Shown piece by piece: positions 8,101 through 18,227 of a DNA stretch of 46,209 nt (position 1 is its first letter; each line of letters opens with the position of its first letter). Position numbers and translations under genes: made by a program. Below the pieces are notes generated by a model that searched no databases, was not told the origin of the DNA, and saw only the letters and a list, made by a program, of their open reading frames with translations. Source of the DNA: Methanobrevibacter sp. (GTDB lineage: Archaea > Methanobacteriota > Methanobacteria > Methanobacteriales > Methanobacteriaceae); contig JAEEWY010000001.1 in assembly GCA_016291275.1 (NCBI GenBank), positions 1-46,209 on the forward strand. Direction: 5' to 3'.

Positions 8101-8556
8101 ATGATGTTTGGAATTGATCCTGGTATAATCAATATGATTCAATCAATCTTGCTTTTCATTTCTGCACTTCTGATATTGATTGCAGTAGTAGGTGTTTTAA
8201 GAATTGATAGAAACTTAGATAATGTAGTATACGCTAGAATTCATCTTTTAGGTATTGTTGACGTTGCAGGAATTATCGCATTCCTTGCTTTAGGCCAACC
8301 TTTATTTGCCCTAATTTATTTATTCCTAGCGCCATTATTGGCTCATGCATTAGCTAATGCTTATTTCCATAGTGAAGATACTCTCAATAATCCAGTACTT
8401 AATCCAAATCTTGAGGAAACTTCTGATGAGGAAGAAGATGAAGATGAAACCAATTTGGTTGATGAAGTGCTTCTTGAAGATAATTTGGATATGAGTGATG
8501 ATTCAAGTATTGATGAGAATTTAGATGAAAAAAGTGAGGATGATGGCAATGATTGA
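8101..8556 (+). CDS. ehbC: Energy-converting hydrogenase B subunit C (MnhG-like) with acidic tail
   Basis: An MnhG/MrpG-like membrane subunit. Residues about 5-95 contain three hydrophobic helices and the family-like stretch [19 protein letters not shown]. Residues 104-151 form a highly acidic tail with 25 Asp or Glu and a single Lys in 48 positions, starting [15 protein letters not shown]. Such a tail is not part of the MnhG fold and is probably a disordered extension. The start directly follows the ehbB stop. The last 8 bases overlap the preferred ehbD start. Confidence 0.85.
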   Translation: MMFGIDPGIINMIQSILLFISALLILIAVVGVLRIDRNLDNVVYARIHLLGIVDVAGIIAFLALGQPLFALIYLFLAPLLAHALANAYFHSEDTLNNPVLNPNLEETSDEEEDEDETNLVDEVLLEDNLDMSDDSSIDENLDEKSEDDGND

Positions 8557-8782
8557 ATATATAGTGATTTTTGTTGCAGTTTTAAGCGCTATTATCGCAC
8601 TTTTACAAAATGACTTGCTTAAGGCAGCTATTTTAACTGGTATTTCTGGATTCTGTGTAGCATTCTTATTCCAGATCTTGCTTGCTCCTGATGTAGCTTT
8701 AACACAAGCTATTGTGGAAGGGGCTATTGTACCGGTATTTATCGCATTAGCTGTTTTAAAAACTAGAAGGGAGGAGGCATAG
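8549..8782 (+). CDS. ehbD: Energy-converting hydrogenase B subunit D
   Basis: A 77-residue membrane protein with the DUF4040/MrpA-like signature [40 protein letters not shown] (split across two helices), typical of MbhD/EhbD subunits in the ion-pumping arm. Several ATGs are in frame (8525, 8540, 8543, 8549). I prefer 8549, beginning MIEYIVIF, since GAGGATGAT lies upstream and the longer starts add a basic stretch encoded by the ehbC tail region. Translation is probably coupled to ehbC through the 8-bp overlap. Confidence 0.85.
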   Translation: MIEYIVIFVAVLSAIIALLQNDLLKAAILTGISGFCVAFLFQILLAPDVALTQAIVEGAIVPVFIALAVLKTRREEA

Positions 8783-8784
8783 TT

Positions 8785-9150
8785 ATGATGGATATTCAAT
8801 TGGCTTCTTTATTTGCTTCTGGTGCATTTATAATTATTGGACTATTTGCAGCAATTTTCATTGATAATCTAATCAAGAAAATCATTGGTATTGCTTTTAT
8901 TGAGGAAGGTGTAAACCTATTCCTAATCTGCTTAGGATTTAAAGCAGGTGGAGTCGTGCCTATCTTCTTGCCAGGCATGACTGCAGATTGGTTTGCAGCA
9001 AATGCAGCATATCCTTTGCCTCAAGCATTAGTTCTTACAAGTATTGTAATTGGTGCAAGTACTTTAGCAGTGATGTTGGCTTTGGCTATGGTTTTATACA
9101 GAAAGCATGGAACCTTAAGCGTATCTGAAATGATGGGGGATGAAAAATGA
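8785..9150 (+). CDS. ehbE: Energy-converting hydrogenase B subunit E (NuoK/MnhC-like)
   Basis: A 121-residue three-helix membrane subunit of the NuoK/MnhC/MrpC type. The helix-two segment [15 protein letters not shown] carries the paired glutamates expected in NuoK-like ion-path proteins. The later [22 protein letters not shown] is the classic MnhC/NuoK third-helix motif. A strong GGGAGGAGG lies before tandem ATGs at 8785 and 8788. The stop overlaps the ehbF start as ATGA. Confidence 0.9.
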   Translation: MMDIQLASLFASGAFIIIGLFAAIFIDNLIKKIIGIAFIEEGVNLFLICLGFKAGGVVPIFLPGMTADWFAANAAYPLPQALVLTSIVIGASTLAVMLALAMVLYRKHGTLSVSEMMGDEK

Positions 9151-10628
9151 ATTATCTTATTCCATTAATGGTTGTCATTCCAATATTAGCTGCTTTAATC
9201 GTTAACATATTTGGTGGAAAGGACAAAACCGTTAAGGCCATTTCAATTGTAGTGGCAATTGCAATTCCTATTATTGCAATTCTTGCAGCTGTCGGTATCC
9301 AATACTTCGGTGGTCACGACCCAGCACTTCTTGCAAGTTCACTTCCATCAAATCTTGTAGGCACTCTTGTAGCAAGCTACAATACTGGTATTGTTTATGT
9401 CTTTGAAAATATTGAAAGGATATTCATATTCCTAATGGGCATCGTTGCATTCTTGGCAGTATTGACATACTTCTCTGAGAAAAAGGAAGTGTCTGGCCCT
9501 TACTTATACCTTATATTTATGGGTATAGCATCTGTAACTGCATTGATGTTATCCAACGATATTTTCAATATGTATGTTTTCTTTGAAATTACAGCTTTAA
9601 CCCAAGTGGGTATCATTATAGCTTCAAGCACTGAAGACAATTATGAAATCGCTTTGAAATACTTGATTTTAGGTGCAATAGGCGGACCAATGCTATTGTT
9701 AGGTATTGGATTCATTCTTGGAACAATCGGTTCAGTAAACATCAACGATATTATCTTTGCAATAAGCAACAACTATGTAAACCCTTATGCTCCAAGCTTA
9801 GTGATTGGTTTTGCCTTGATATTGTTTGGATGGCTATATTCAGCAGGATTGCCTCCATTCCACACTATAAAATCAGCTGTTTACTCAAAAGCAAGACCTA
9901 ACGGATCTGCAATATTACAAGGATTTTCAGTATTGTGCATGCTTGCATTCGGTATTGCAATGTACAAGATATTCGCATATATCCCTTACTTCAATACAGC
10001 AATAATCGTATTTGCTATTCTTGCAATGGCTTTAAGCATTGCAATGTCTGCAATGGAAGTAGACTTTAGAAGAATGATAGCATTCCTTGCAGTAGGGGAA
10101 CTTGGATTCATTGCATTAGGTTTTGGTATAGGAACACAATATTCAATTGCAGCAGCATTGTTCCAGGCAGCAAATGAAATTGTCATAACTGCATTATTAT
10201 TTATCGGATTCGGTACAGTGTACTACCTTACAAAAACATCCGATACAAGAAAGTTAGGTGGATTGATTGCAGTTGATTCAAAAATGGCAATAATGGTATT
10301 GCTTGGAGGATTCGCTTTAGCAGGTGTTCCACCATTCAACGGTTTCCAAAGTAAATTGATGCTTGTGCAAGCTGCATTGGATGCAGGATACACTGAACTT
10401 GCAGTTCTTGCAATCATTGTAAGTGTAGTGATATTCTTCACATTCGTTAAGGCATTCCATACAGTATACTTGCAGCCTAAGCCAAAGGACTTGAAGTTTG
10501 CACATGACAAGATTCCAAAGGCTACCGTTTTCTCCGTAGCTGTATTGCTTATAATCTGTTTGGCTTTAGGTATTTTCCCAAATATAGTAACTGATGTATT
10601 CATTCCATTTGCAGGAGGATTGATCTGA
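9147..10628 (+). CDS. ehbF: Energy-converting hydrogenase B subunit F (antiporter-like, NuoN/MrpD family)
   Basis: The large ion-translocating subunit of the membrane arm, 493 residues with about 14 predicted helices. It shows the antiporter-family features: a glutamate in [14 protein letters not shown] (about residues 142-155), a lysine helix [10 protein letters not shown], and the loop [20 protein letters not shown], a variant of the usual P-x-H-x-W-L-P-x-A-H motif. The start overlaps the ehbE stop (ATGA), and the stop overlaps the ehbG start. Whether protons or sodium ions are moved cannot be told from the sequence. Confidence 0.92.
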   Translation: MNYLIPLMVVIPILAALIVNIFGGKDKTVKAISIVVAIAIPIIAILAAVGIQYFGGHDPALLASSLPSNLVGTLVASYNTGIVYVFENIERIFIFLMGIVAFLAVLTYFSEKKEVSGPYLYLIFMGIASVTALMLSNDIFNMYVFFEITALTQVGIIIASSTEDNYEIALKYLILGAIGGPMLLLGIGFILGTIGSVNINDIIFAISNNYVNPYAPSLVIGFALILFGWLYSAGLPPFHTIKSAVYSKARPNGSAILQGFSVLCMLAFGIAMYKIFAYIPYFNTAIIVFAILAMALSIAMSAMEVDFRRMIAFLAVGELGFIALGFGIGTQYSIAAALFQAANEIVITALLFIGFGTVYYLTKTSDTRKLGGLIAVDSKMAIMVLLGGFALAGVPPFNGFQSKLMLVQAALDAGYTELAVLAIIVSVVIFFTFVKAFHTVYLQPKPKDLKFAHDKIPKATVFSVAVLLIICLALGIFPNIVTDVFIPFAGGLI

Positions 10629-10963
10629 TGGCTTTATATCAAAAATTCCTAGATTCAATTAAAGGACTTAAGTCAAGTTTATCTAAAGACCCTACAACCA
10701 TGGATAATGTTTCAGGTGCAATAGCTGCCGAATTCCTAATATTCGTTTCATTGATTCTTGCAGCATTATTCCTAAGGCATGTCAGTGTAGTTGCCTCAAT
10801 TGTTGTAGTGCTTTTAGTTGCAGTTTTATTCTTTACAAACATGCCTCTTGCAGGAAAGATAAAATCCGAGCAATCAGATTCCTTGGAAAAAATGACATTC
10901 TATGTAGTCATAGTTCTTGGAATTTTAGTTGCAGTAATTTATTGGGGGTTAAAGTATGTCTGA
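10628..10963 (+). CDS. ehbG: Energy-converting hydrogenase B subunit G
   Basis: A 111-residue membrane protein with about three hydrophobic helices after a hydrophilic N-terminus of some 30 residues. No catalytic motif is visible. Its identity as EhbG rests on position between ehbF and ehbH and on size. It overlaps ehbF by one base and ehbH by 8 bp, indicating tight translational coupling. Confidence 0.8.
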   Translation: MALYQKFLDSIKGLKSSLSKDPTTMDNVSGAIAAEFLIFVSLILAALFLRHVSVVASIVVVLLVAVLFFTNMPLAGKIKSEQSDSLEKMTFYVVIVLGILVAVIYWGLKYV

Positions 10964-11273
10964 TAAAATTACTAGTATTAGATCACTCATTATGGTATTG
11001 GCAGCAATCATTTTTGCATCAACCTTATTCGATGCAATCTATGGATTCAAGAGCTTGATTCAACCTGGAATAAGCTTGGTTTACAATGCCATTGGAACAC
11101 AGCTTGCTCCAAACATGGTTACTTTAGTCGTATTCGATTGGAGAGCTTTTGATACTTTAGGTGAATCATTGATTCTTGTTACTGCAGTCCTTGTTGTATT
11201 GCTTGTATTCGGTAAAGGAAAGATTTTAGACAAGAACATAAATTCTGATATTAATGAAGGAGATGATGAATGA
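10956..11273 (+). CDS. ehbH: Energy-converting hydrogenase B subunit H (MrpA C-terminal/MbhE-like)
   Basis: A 105-residue membrane protein with two or three helices. The segment [22 protein letters not shown] closely resembles the VTAI..D(F/Y)RxxDTLGE motif of MbhE and of the C-terminal part of MrpA, so it probably belongs to the same structural unit of the ion-pumping arm. It overlaps ehbG by 8 bp and ehbI by 4 bp. Confidence 0.83.
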   Translation: MSDKITSIRSLIMVLAAIIFASTLFDAIYGFKSLIQPGISLVYNAIGTQLAPNMVTLVVFDWRAFDTLGESLILVTAVLVVLLVFGKGKILDKNINSDINEGDDE

Positions 11274-11782
11274 TGGCTGAAGGAAAAAAATCTCCAAATT
11301 GGAATAAGAATGACAGCAGCCCTATATTGAAGATTATGGCTCTTCCAATAGCTATTGTGATTATCGCTTTAGGTATCATGACCATTTTGGGAGGACACAT
11401 CACTCCTGGTGGAGGTTTCCAAGGTGGAGCTATGATTGCAGGGGCAATCATCTTCTGTGTTATTGTTTATGGTGTAGACGGCACTCCATTGAAATTGTCC
11501 CACAGGTTCATTTCCACTTTAGAATCAATCGGTGCATTGGCTTATGTCTTGATTGGTTTAGCAGGACTTGCATTGACAGGTTCCTACCTTTACAATGTAG
11601 GTGGAAACCTTTATGGACAAGTGCCTCAAGCTATTGCAACATTATTCTCATATCCGGATTTAACCCATGCAGGAATCGTTCCTTACTTGAACATTGCAGT
11701 TGGACTCAAGGTTCTTGTAGGTTTAAGCGCAGTGGTAATTGCATTTTCACAATTTAAGAAATTAGCGGAGGAAGAGGAATGA
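11270..11782 (+). CDS. ehbI: Energy-converting hydrogenase B subunit I (MnhB-like)
   Basis: A 170-residue, four-helix subunit of the MnhB/MrpB family. The signature [20 protein letters not shown] at about residues 43-62 is diagnostic. The first 25 residues are hydrophilic and charged. The start is tandem ATGATG overlapping the ehbH stop; the end overlaps ehbJ by 4 bp. Confidence 0.9.
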   Translation: MMAEGKKSPNWNKNDSSPILKIMALPIAIVIIALGIMTILGGHITPGGGFQGGAMIAGAIIFCVIVYGVDGTPLKLSHRFISTLESIGALAYVLIGLAGLALTGSYLYNVGGNLYGQVPQAIATLFSYPDLTHAGIVPYLNIAVGLKVLVGLSAVVIAFSQFKKLAEEEE

Positions 11783-12054
11783 GTATCGCTAATATTGTAA
11801 TCGGACCGGTTATCATTGCAATCATATTCGGATTCATTGTAGGTTCAAGGGTTCACTTGAATCTGGACAATAGCTTTAAGTTTACAGCAAGTGGAATTAT
11901 AGCCCTTATAATTGGTGCTCTCTTAATGTCTTATGGATTAGGACAATTCCCTGTTTATAATGATGTGCCAATTGCAACCACATTTTTAGGAGCAGTCATT
12001 GGCGTATTGATAGGCAGTGCATTATTAGGAGGACGAGCGAAAGGAGATCATTAG
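11779..12054 (+). CDS. ehbJ: Energy-converting hydrogenase B subunit J
   Basis: A 91-residue membrane protein with three helices, glycine-rich near the end ([16 protein letters not shown] tail). No motif beyond the hydrophobic pattern is visible. Assigned as EhbJ from order and size. Overlaps ehbI as ATGA; a 45-bp spacer follows before ehbK. Confidence 0.8.
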   Translation: MSIANIVIGPVIIAIIFGFIVGSRVHLNLDNSFKFTASGIIALIIGALLMSYGLGQFPVYNDVPIATTFLGAVIGVLIGSALLGGRAKGDH

Positions 12055-12099
12055 ATATGGGATTTTTAATGGTCTTACTTATTATTTAGGAGAAGAATC

Positions 12100-13548
12100 A
12101 TGTATTTAACAACTAATAAGTGTGATGGACAAGGAGATTGTATAAGAAATTGTCCAAGTGAAGCAATACGCTTTGTTGATAATAAGGCTTTTAGCTGTAT
12201 GTGTTGTGGTGCTTGTTTCGAAGCTTGTCCAAATCATGCTATATTCAAGAACAAATACGGAGGATATGTGGTAGATAGGGCAAAATGTAATGGTTGTGGT
12301 GTTTGTGAATTCACTTGCCCTATAGAAAGCATTCATCTTGATGATGGAATAGTTAAAGGTATCTGTTCACGTTGTGGTGTTTGTGAAGATGTCTGTACTA
12401 AAAAGGCAAGAGTGGATACCGATAACCTTGTTCTAGACAAGCAGAAAGTCTTGCTCAATTCATTGAAAATGGTTGCAAACACAGTGGGATTCGGTGCAGG
12501 AGTCAAGAAGATAGAGAGCATGAAGCTTCCTGTAAAATCCGACAAGACCGCTGACAGGATTTGCATCAGCACCGATAGCGAGAAATGTGTGAAATGTGGA
12601 AGATGTGCTTACTACTGTCCTACCAGATCAATTGAAGTGATTATACAGGATGAAGGATACTGTGTAGGCTGTAAGGTATGTGAAGATGTCTGTCCTACAG
12701 GTGCATTGAAAGATGGTGAGTATGATAAGAGCATTTGTACCTTGTGCTTGGCTTGTGTTGAAAACTGTATCAATGATGCATTATGTGTTGATGACTTTAA
12801 GATAAAAAGAAGCATTAAGGATGACACCTTGTATTCAAATGCTGAAGGAAGCATTGTAAGTTGCCTTAATTGCGGATTATGTAAAGAGACATTTGATAGC
12901 CCAGCACTCATCAGGGATGAGAATGCATTGAGATATGACCCTTCACTTGATGAGGATACTGAAGAGAATAAGGCTAAACGTCTTGAAGCGATTTACAACT
13001 GTCCTGTTTCATCATTAACAGAAAGCGAAGACAATAAGCTCTTTGGATACTGTGTATCCTGTGGAAAATGTGTTAATGAATGTAAGGAAGAGGCAAGAAG
13101 CTTCCAAGTAATCTCTTGGGATGGGGAAGTCAGTGATGACTGCATTTCATGCGGTATATGTGCTGAACTTTGTCCAGAGGATGCAATAACCCTTCAAAGA
13201 GGGGCAATCAATGTTGACTTGGATAAATGTATCATGTGTGAAACCTGTGCAATTCACTGTCCTAAGGATGCAATTCCAAAAACAACAAGTGTCAAGTATG
13301 AAATCTCTGGAGGATTCAATTACATTGATGATAACTTGTGTGTAAAATGCGGATTATGCAAGGACATTTGTCCAGAGGAAGCGATTTATACAGTTGAAAT
13401 TCCAAGTGATGAAGTCAATCTCGGAACAAAGAACAAGAATCTTAAATTCGTTGTCGATGACGATAAATGTATTTACTGTGGAGCATGTATGAATATCTGC
13501 CCATCTAAGTCATTTATTTTCGAAAGAGAGTTTGAAAGGGTGAATTAG
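12100..13548 (+). CDS. ehbK: Energy-converting hydrogenase B subunit K, polyferredoxin
   Basis: A cytoplasmic-side electron carrier of 482 residues built from about 13 cysteine motifs of the CxxCxxCxxxC(P) type, enough for around a dozen [4Fe-4S] clusters. Two motifs are irregular. The first reads [12 protein letters not shown], with Gln in place of the second Cys. The eighth, CLNCGLC, lacks its nearby fourth Cys; a possible substitute NCP occurs about 40 residues later. The remaining motifs look intact. A basic segment at about 120-150 lacks cysteines and separates the first four motifs from the rest. The start follows AGGAGAAG. EhbK presumably wires electrons between the hydrogenase core and ferredoxin-linked enzymes. 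Confidence 0.92.
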   Translation: MYLTTNKCDGQGDCIRNCPSEAIRFVDNKAFSCMCCGACFEACPNHAIFKNKYGGYVVDRAKCNGCGVCEFTCPIESIHLDDGIVKGICSRCGVCEDVCTKKARVDTDNLVLDKQKVLLNSLKMVANTVGFGAGVKKIESMKLPVKSDKTADRICISTDSEKCVKCGRCAYYCPTRSIEVIIQDEGYCVGCKVCEDVCPTGALKDGEYDKSICTLCLACVENCINDALCVDDFKIKRSIKDDTLYSNAEGSIVSCLNCGLCKETFDSPALIRDENALRYDPSLDEDTEENKAKRLEAIYNCPVSSLTESEDNKLFGYCVSCGKCVNECKEEARSFQVISWDGEVSDDCISCGICAELCPEDAITLQRGAINVDLDKCIMCETCAIHCPKDAIPKTTSVKYEISGGFNYIDDNLCVKCGLCKDICPEEAIYTVEIPSDEVNLGTKNKNLKFVVDDDKCIYCGACMNICPSKSFIFEREFERVN

Positions 13549-13561
13549 GAGTTTGATATTT

Positions 13562-14224
13562 ATGAAAGATGTATTGAAGATTATGCTTAATGGAGCTTAC
13601 ACTAATTTCAAAAGAATTCTCTTTGCTGCAGACAGAGTGACTGACATGGAACTCCGTAATGCCATCTTGACAGGAACAGTTGAGCCTGATAAGAAGGTGG
13701 ATGAGGAAGCATGTATCGGTTGTGGAGGTTGTGCAAATGTCTGTCCAACCGGTGCAGTTACTATGAAACCTCTGCAAAACCCTGTAAAGCTTAAGGAAGG
13801 ATGGGTGAAAACCGAAGTTCCGGAACTTGATCCTTTAAAATGTGTAGTTTGCTATTGGTGTCACGATTTCTGTCCAATCTATTCATTCTTTGAAGAGGCA
13901 GGAACAATTCACCCGGGTAATGTTGGTGAAATCAATGTTGACACAAGCGAACTCTTAGAGGAACCTATCAAGATATCCCATGACAAGATTGCATTCATTG
14001 CACAATACTTGTCCGACAGGTCATTACTCTCTGAAAATATTGTTCAAGAGGATGAGAAAATTGAAAATGTTGGTGTAGCTCTTGATAAGGTATCCAAGAT
14101 AAAGGACATTCAAGATAACATTAATGAAAAGTATGAGAAAGATGTTCAACGAAGCGCTGAATTGAATGAAGAGGTTTCAGATGCTAAAATTGATGAAGTT
14201 TCTGAAGATGAGGGAGGTGAATAG
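13562..14224 (+). CDS. ehbL: Energy-converting hydrogenase B subunit L, 2x[4Fe-4S] ferredoxin-type
   Basis: A 220-residue iron-sulfur subunit with two ferredoxin motifs, [12 protein letters not shown] and [12 protein letters not shown], in the first half. The second half (about residue 125 on) has no cysteines, is rich in Asp, Glu and Lys, and looks helical or flexible. I chose the ATG at 13562, 10 nt after GGAG; a TTG at 13553 would add three residues. It stands next to the [NiFe] small subunit and probably takes electrons from it. Confidence 0.88.
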   Translation: MKDVLKIMLNGAYTNFKRILFAADRVTDMELRNAILTGTVEPDKKVDEEACIGCGGCANVCPTGAVTMKPLQNPVKLKEGWVKTEVPELDPLKCVVCYWCHDFCPIYSFFEEAGTIHPGNVGEINVDTSELLEEPIKISHDKIAFIAQYLSDRSLLSENIVQEDEKIENVGVALDKVSKIKDIQDNINEKYEKDVQRSAELNEEVSDAKIDEVSEDEGGE

Positions 14225-14671
14225 ATGAGTCTTAAAACACTTTCAAGGTCAAAAGCAATCCATATTATGCTTGTTTATACTGGTGGATGCAATGGCTGTG
14301 ATATTGAAATTGTAAATGCAGTTTTATCTCCTAAATTTGATATAGAGCAATATGGTGTCTTTTTAACATGGAACCCTCGTGAAGCGGACATTCTTGTTGT
14401 AACCGGACCTGTCACTCATGACAATAGAAAGCCATTGGAGGATATCTATAATGCCATTCCAAATCCAAAGCTTGTTGTTGCAGCAGGCGCTTGTGCAGTG
14501 ATGGGTGGTGTCTATAAGAATTGTTATGGAGACATTCCTTCAGAGGAAATCGAAGGGCCTGTTGAAAATGTGATTCCTGTTGATGCTAAGATTCCAGGAT
14601 GTGCTGTAAGGCCTCAAGATGTATTGGCAGGAGTAGTTGCATCTTTGCCGCATTTATTGAATGCGGACTAA
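14225..14671 (+). CDS. ehbM: Energy-converting hydrogenase B subunit M, [NiFe] small subunit (NuoB-like)
   Basis: The small hydrogenase subunit, holding the proximal [4Fe-4S] cluster. In 148 residues the four expected ligands are visible: C22 and C25 in [10 protein letters not shown]90 in GACAVMGG and C126 in PGCAVRP, the arrangement of the NuoB/Ech-type small subunit. The ATG follows the ehbL stop with no gap, and GGAGGTG lies upstream inside the end of ehbL. Confidence 0.95.
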   Translation: MSLKTLSRSKAIHIMLVYTGGCNGCDIEIVNAVLSPKFDIEQYGVFLTWNPREADILVVTGPVTHDNRKPLEDIYNAIPNPKLVVAAGACAVMGGVYKNCYGDIPSEEIEGPVENVIPVDAKIPGCAVRPQDVLAGVVASLPHLLNAD

Positions 14672-14721
14672 TAGGTGGATTTAAGAGATGATTTTTATTT
14701 ATTCATTAAAGGGATGATGAA

Positions 14722-15897
14722 ATGGAAGAAAAGAAAGCTAAAAAGCAGGAAATCATAGAAACTGAGATTCAAATGGGTACAGTTCACCCTGCTGCTTTAG
14801 AACCTTATAGGGTTAGATTTTTCGTAGAAGATGAGATCATTAAGGATGCGGAAATCACAATTGGTGTAAACCACAGAGGTATTGAGCGTATTATGGAAGG
14901 TCTTCCAGTTGAAAAGGCAAATATGCTTACAGAAAAGATTTGTGGTATCTGTTCAAACTCACATACATGGAACTCTGTAAGAACTGCTGAGAAAGGTCTT
15001 GGCGTTGAAGTGCCTGACAGAGCGGTTTATATTCGTGTAATCGTTGGAGAGCTTGAAAGATTGCACAGTCACTTATTGTACTTAGGTCACGGTTGCGAAA
15101 CCTTGGCTCATGAAACATTCTCCATGAGAGTTTTCTTCATTAGGGAAACCATTATGGAACTTTTGGGAATGATTGGAGGAAACCGTGTCCAATACGGCTG
15201 TTCCATCATCGGTGGTGTAAGGCCAAGATGTGAATTGGATGACAATAGAATCCGCAGAATATTGGATGGAATGGACTTGGTGGAAAAGAATGTTGCAGAC
15301 TTTGCAGACAGATTTGTTCATGATTCAATTGTATTGTCAAGGATTACCGGCACAGGTTACATTCCACAGGAACAGGCAATTAAATTAGCTTGCAGTGGCC
15401 CTACCTTACGTGCTACTGGTGTGAAAAGGGACTTGAGAACAGACATGTATGAGTATGATAACTTTGATTATGATATTATCACTCAAGATACCTGTGATGT
15501 GAAAGCTCAGCTTCTTATGAGAGTCTTTGAAATATTTGAAGCAATCAAGATAATTCGTCAAGCTATCAGAGACTTGCCTGAAGGAAAGATAACTGACAGG
15601 TCTTGGGAAATGGTTGACACCGGCTTGATTGAAAGCTATATTGAAGTTCCAAGGGGAACATTGTATCACTCCTATGCAATTGAGGATGGAAGAGTGCGTC
15701 ATTCTATAATTAGGACCCCTTCCATGAGTAATATTGGAGCTATGCAATACGCTTGCATTGACAATCACATCACTGATGGTCAGTTATGTATTGTACAGTG
15801 TGATCCATGCTTTACCTGTTCCGATAGGGCAATAGAGGTTTATGATACAAACAATAACAAGTTGGATAAATCAATTTTGAAATCCAATATTCATTAG
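14722..15897 (+). CDS. ehbN: Energy-converting hydrogenase B subunit N, [NiFe] large subunit (NuoD-like)
   Basis: The catalytic large subunit that binds the Ni-Fe centre and activates H2. Both nickel-ligand motifs are intact: [11 protein letters not shown] (C74, C77) and CDPCFTC (C363, C366), so it should be an active hydrogenase and not a NuoD-like relic. The 391-residue chain ends 25 residues after the last cysteine. The start follows GGGATGATGAA. The last codons and stop lie in a 21-bp sequence repeated 48 bp downstream. Confidence 0.95.
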   Translation: MEEKKAKKQEIIETEIQMGTVHPAALEPYRVRFFVEDEIIKDAEITIGVNHRGIERIMEGLPVEKANMLTEKICGICSNSHTWNSVRTAEKGLGVEVPDRAVYIRVIVGELERLHSHLLYLGHGCETLAHETFSMRVFFIRETIMELLGMIGGNRVQYGCSIIGGVRPRCELDDNRIRRILDGMDLVEKNVADFADRFVHDSIVLSRITGTGYIPQEQAIKLACSGPTLRATGVKRDLRTDMYEYDNFDYDIITQDTCDVKAQLLMRVFEIFEAIKIIRQAIRDLPEGKITDRSWEMVDTGLIESYIEVPRGTLYHSYAIEDGRVRHSIIRTPSMSNIGAMQYACIDNHITDGQLCIVQCDPCFTCSDRAIEVYDTNNNKLDKSILKSNIH

Positions 15898-15950
15898 AAA
15901 TTTAAGTAGAATTGGGTCAATAAAATGATATCCAATATTCATTAAAAATT
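15882..15950 (+). repeat. 21-bp direct repeat across the ehbN stop and ehbN-ehbO spacer
   Basis: ATCCAATATTCATTAGAAATT at 15882-15902 recurs as ATCCAATATTCATTAAAAATT at 15930-15950, 20 of 21 identical with a 48-bp offset. The first copy contains the ehbN stop codon. Flanking bases are partly similar (TCAAT...ATCC), so this may be a partial duplication of the gene's 3' end. Confidence 0.75.
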
Positions 15951-16006
15951 AAATTATTCAAATTTACGTTTAACGGTTAATTAAAAATTATTATGAGGAA
16001 AGAGAA

Positions 16007-17005
16007 ATGGCTTATGAAATATCACTTATTTCAATTTTAGAGGTTATCCTAACACTTATCATAGCATTATTCATAGGTGTTTTGATTCCTGGAATTGAAA
16101 GGAAATATGTTCAAGCAAGGATTCAGCAAAGAATCGGGCCTCCAGTTACAAGTCCTGGGCTATGGGCATCAATAAAGTTCCTGTTCAAGGAGAACATAAA
16201 ACCTAACTCTCCAGCACCAGGATTATATAAGGCAATGCCTATCTTATGTTTCATTGCAGTACTCGCAGTATTCTTGGCATTGATGCCAGAGAATTATCAG
16301 TTCATGGCTTTCGCTAGCTTAATAGCTATTGTTGGATTCTTAAAAGTTGAAGAAATCGCTTATGTTTTAATGGGTTCCTTATCCAAATCAGTAATGAGCA
16401 TTAACTTAAGGTTCCCAGACCATGCAAAAGGTGCTGAAAGACAAGGATTGCTTGTATCATCCATTGAAGACATCAGTTCAAACAGATCACTTAGGATGAT
16501 CATCTTCGGTTCATTCCCATTGTATTTGGCTTTATTCATACCTGCAGCATTATCCAAAAGCATTTACTTGGCTGATATTGTAGCTTATCAGCAAGCTAAC
16601 GGACCGTTCCTATTCACTTTAGCAGGTATTATCGGAACTGTTGTGTTCTTTATTGGATACATGATTCTATTGAATGAATATCCATTCTCCTACATCAAGG
16701 CTAAATCAGATGTAATTGAAGGGCCATATATGGAACTTGCTTCCAAATACAGAACTTTTGTTTACTTAACCAGAGGATTCCTGATATTCACTTTAGGTTT
16801 AATGTATTGTGTATTGTTCTTAGGTGTTGCACCGGAACTCTTCTCACTTAAATTCATTGTATGCATTATCGTATCATTGTTGCTTCCTGTCATTATGGCA
16901 ATTGTCAGTGCATTCTCCCCAATATTCACCAATAGGCAATTATATCCTACAATATTGGTGACTTCTGCACTTGGAGTATTGGCTATGGTCATTGCATTAT
17001 TCTAA
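16007..17005 (+). CDS. ehbO: Energy-converting hydrogenase B subunit O (NuoH-like)
   Basis: The membrane anchor that couples the hydrogenase core to the ion-pumping arm, related to NuoH/EchB. The 332 residues contain about eight helices. NuoH-like cytoplasmic loop features include RKYVQARIQQRIGPPVTSPGLW near residues 35-55 (split here by the helix end) and the loop YIKAKSDVIEGPYMELASKYR with the conserved E-G-P. The start follows AGGAAAGAG after a 109-bp spacer. Confidence 0.93.
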   Translation: MAYEISLISILEVILTLIIALFIGVLIPGIERKYVQARIQQRIGPPVTSPGLWASIKFLFKENIKPNSPAPGLYKAMPILCFIAVLAVFLALMPENYQFMAFASLIAIVGFLKVEEIAYVLMGSLSKSVMSINLRFPDHAKGAERQGLLVSSIEDISSNRSLRMIIFGSFPLYLALFIPAALSKSIYLADIVAYQQANGPFLFTLAGIIGTVVFFIGYMILLNEYPFSYIKAKSDVIEGPYMELASKYRTFVYLTRGFLIFTLGLMYCVLFLGVAPELFSLKFIVCIIVSLLLPVIMAIVSAFSPIFTNRQLYPTILVTSALGVLAMVIALF

Positions 17006-17026
17006 ATTTTAACGTGGTGATTTTAT

Positions 17027-17290
17027 ATGAAATTCGTAATCAGACCTTATCATATCATGAGTCTTGGAGGATACATTGTGGAATATGATTTCCCTTACAG
17101 GGATTTGATTATTGTAAATGAAACTCCAGACGATATTAAGTTTGAGATTCCAGTGTTTGACGGATCTTACATTGAAGAGTATGAAAAGTTAGGTCTTAAG
17201 GTTATTCCTGTCAGCGAACATGACAGCTATTTAAACTTATATAAGAAAGCGCATGCGGAATTAGATGCGTTAAAGGCTAAATTGGATTAA
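17027..17290 (+). CDS. ehbP: Energy-converting hydrogenase B subunit P
   Basis: A small hydrophilic protein of 87 residues with no membrane helix and no cysteines, ending in a helical, charged stretch. Identity as EhbP rests on order directly after ehbO and on size. The start follows GTGGTGATT. It may be a peripheral subunit on the cytoplasmic face; its role is not known to me. Confidence 0.78.
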   Translation: MKFVIRPYHIMSLGGYIVEYDFPYRDLIIVNETPDDIKFEIPVFDGSYIEEYEKLGLKVIPVSEHDSYLNLYKKAHAELDALKAKLD

Positions 17291-17435
17291 TTGGAGATAA
17301 CTTCATATTTTCCTCATAAATAAAATTTTAAAAAATTTTATCTTCAATTATCCTTTTTAGCGTTTTTTTATTTTTATTTTGAGTTTAAGATAATCTTTAA
17401 ATAATTGAATATTTTAAGTATTATTAGGTAATATT

Positions 17436-18095
17436 ATGAATAGTATTTCTTTAACAATTACAACTAAAGAAGAGAAAGGAGTTCTTGATGAGATAACAGA
17501 CATTCTTTCAAGTCATGGAATCAATATTTCCTATGTTCATCTATACGTAAATGATGATGTTGGGACATTGAATCTTGAGCTTGATCATGTTGAGAAACTC
17601 GATGAATTAATCGAAGACTTAGAGTCTAAGGACTTTATTTTAGACATTGAAATTCATGGTTCCTTAAATGACATTTTCGGTAAAAGGGTTCTTATTTTCG
17701 GTGGCGGAGCTCAAGTATCTCAAGTTGCAGTTGGAGCTATTACAGAAGCAGATAGGCATAATATACGTGGAGAGCGTATAAGTGTGGATACTATTCCTTT
17801 AGTTGGCGAAGAGAATATTGCAGAAGCAGTAGATGCAGTAAACAGATTGCCTCGTGTTGGTGTGCTTGTTCTTGCAGGATCCCTGATGGGTGGAAAGATC
17901 ACTGAAACTGTAAGAAAGTTAAAGGAAAAGCATGAGGACTTGATTGTCATCACTTTGAACATGCCTGGAAGTGTAACAGATGAAGCCGATTTGATTGTTA
18001 CAGACCCAATTCAAGCTGGTGTAATGGCAGTTATGGCAGTTGCAAGCACTGCAGTATTTGATGTAAAAAGATTAGCAAACAATAATAAGTTCTAA
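17436..18095 (+). CDS. ehbQ: EhbQ-type protein: ACT domain plus Rossmann-like domain
   Basis: A soluble 219-residue protein. Residues 1-72 form an ACT-type ligand-binding fold ([20 protein letters not shown]). The remainder begins [15 protein letters not shown], a glycine-rich nucleotide-binding-like loop. It corresponds to the last gene, ehbQ, of the Methanothermobacter cluster. It is separated from ehbP by 145 AT-rich bp, so it may have its own promoter. The ACT domain suggests sensing of a small molecule, perhaps an amino acid, but nothing shows that it is a true subunit of the complex. Confidence 0.75.
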   Translation: MNSISLTITTKEEKGVLDEITDILSSHGINISYVHLYVNDDVGTLNLELDHVEKLDELIEDLESKDFILDIEIHGSLNDIFGKRVLIFGGGAQVSQVAVGAITEADRHNIRGERISVDTIPLVGEENIAEAVDAVNRLPRVGVLVLAGSLMGGKITETVRKLKEKHEDLIVITLNMPGSVTDEADLIVTDPIQAGVMAVMAVASTAVFDVKRLANNNKF

Positions 18096-18227
18096 TTATT
18101 TTCATTATTCTTTTTTAACATAAGATTTATTAGTCTATTTGACTAATATTATTCTATACTTTTATTTTTGATATTTTATCAAAAATTCTTATTTTTTATT
18201 ATATTTTATTTTATGGATGTGTTTTGA

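Noticed and set aside
8361..8549. 62-codon Ser-rich minus-strand frame
   Set aside because: It is the antisense image of the acidic ehbC tail (GAT/GAA codons read as TTC/ATC).
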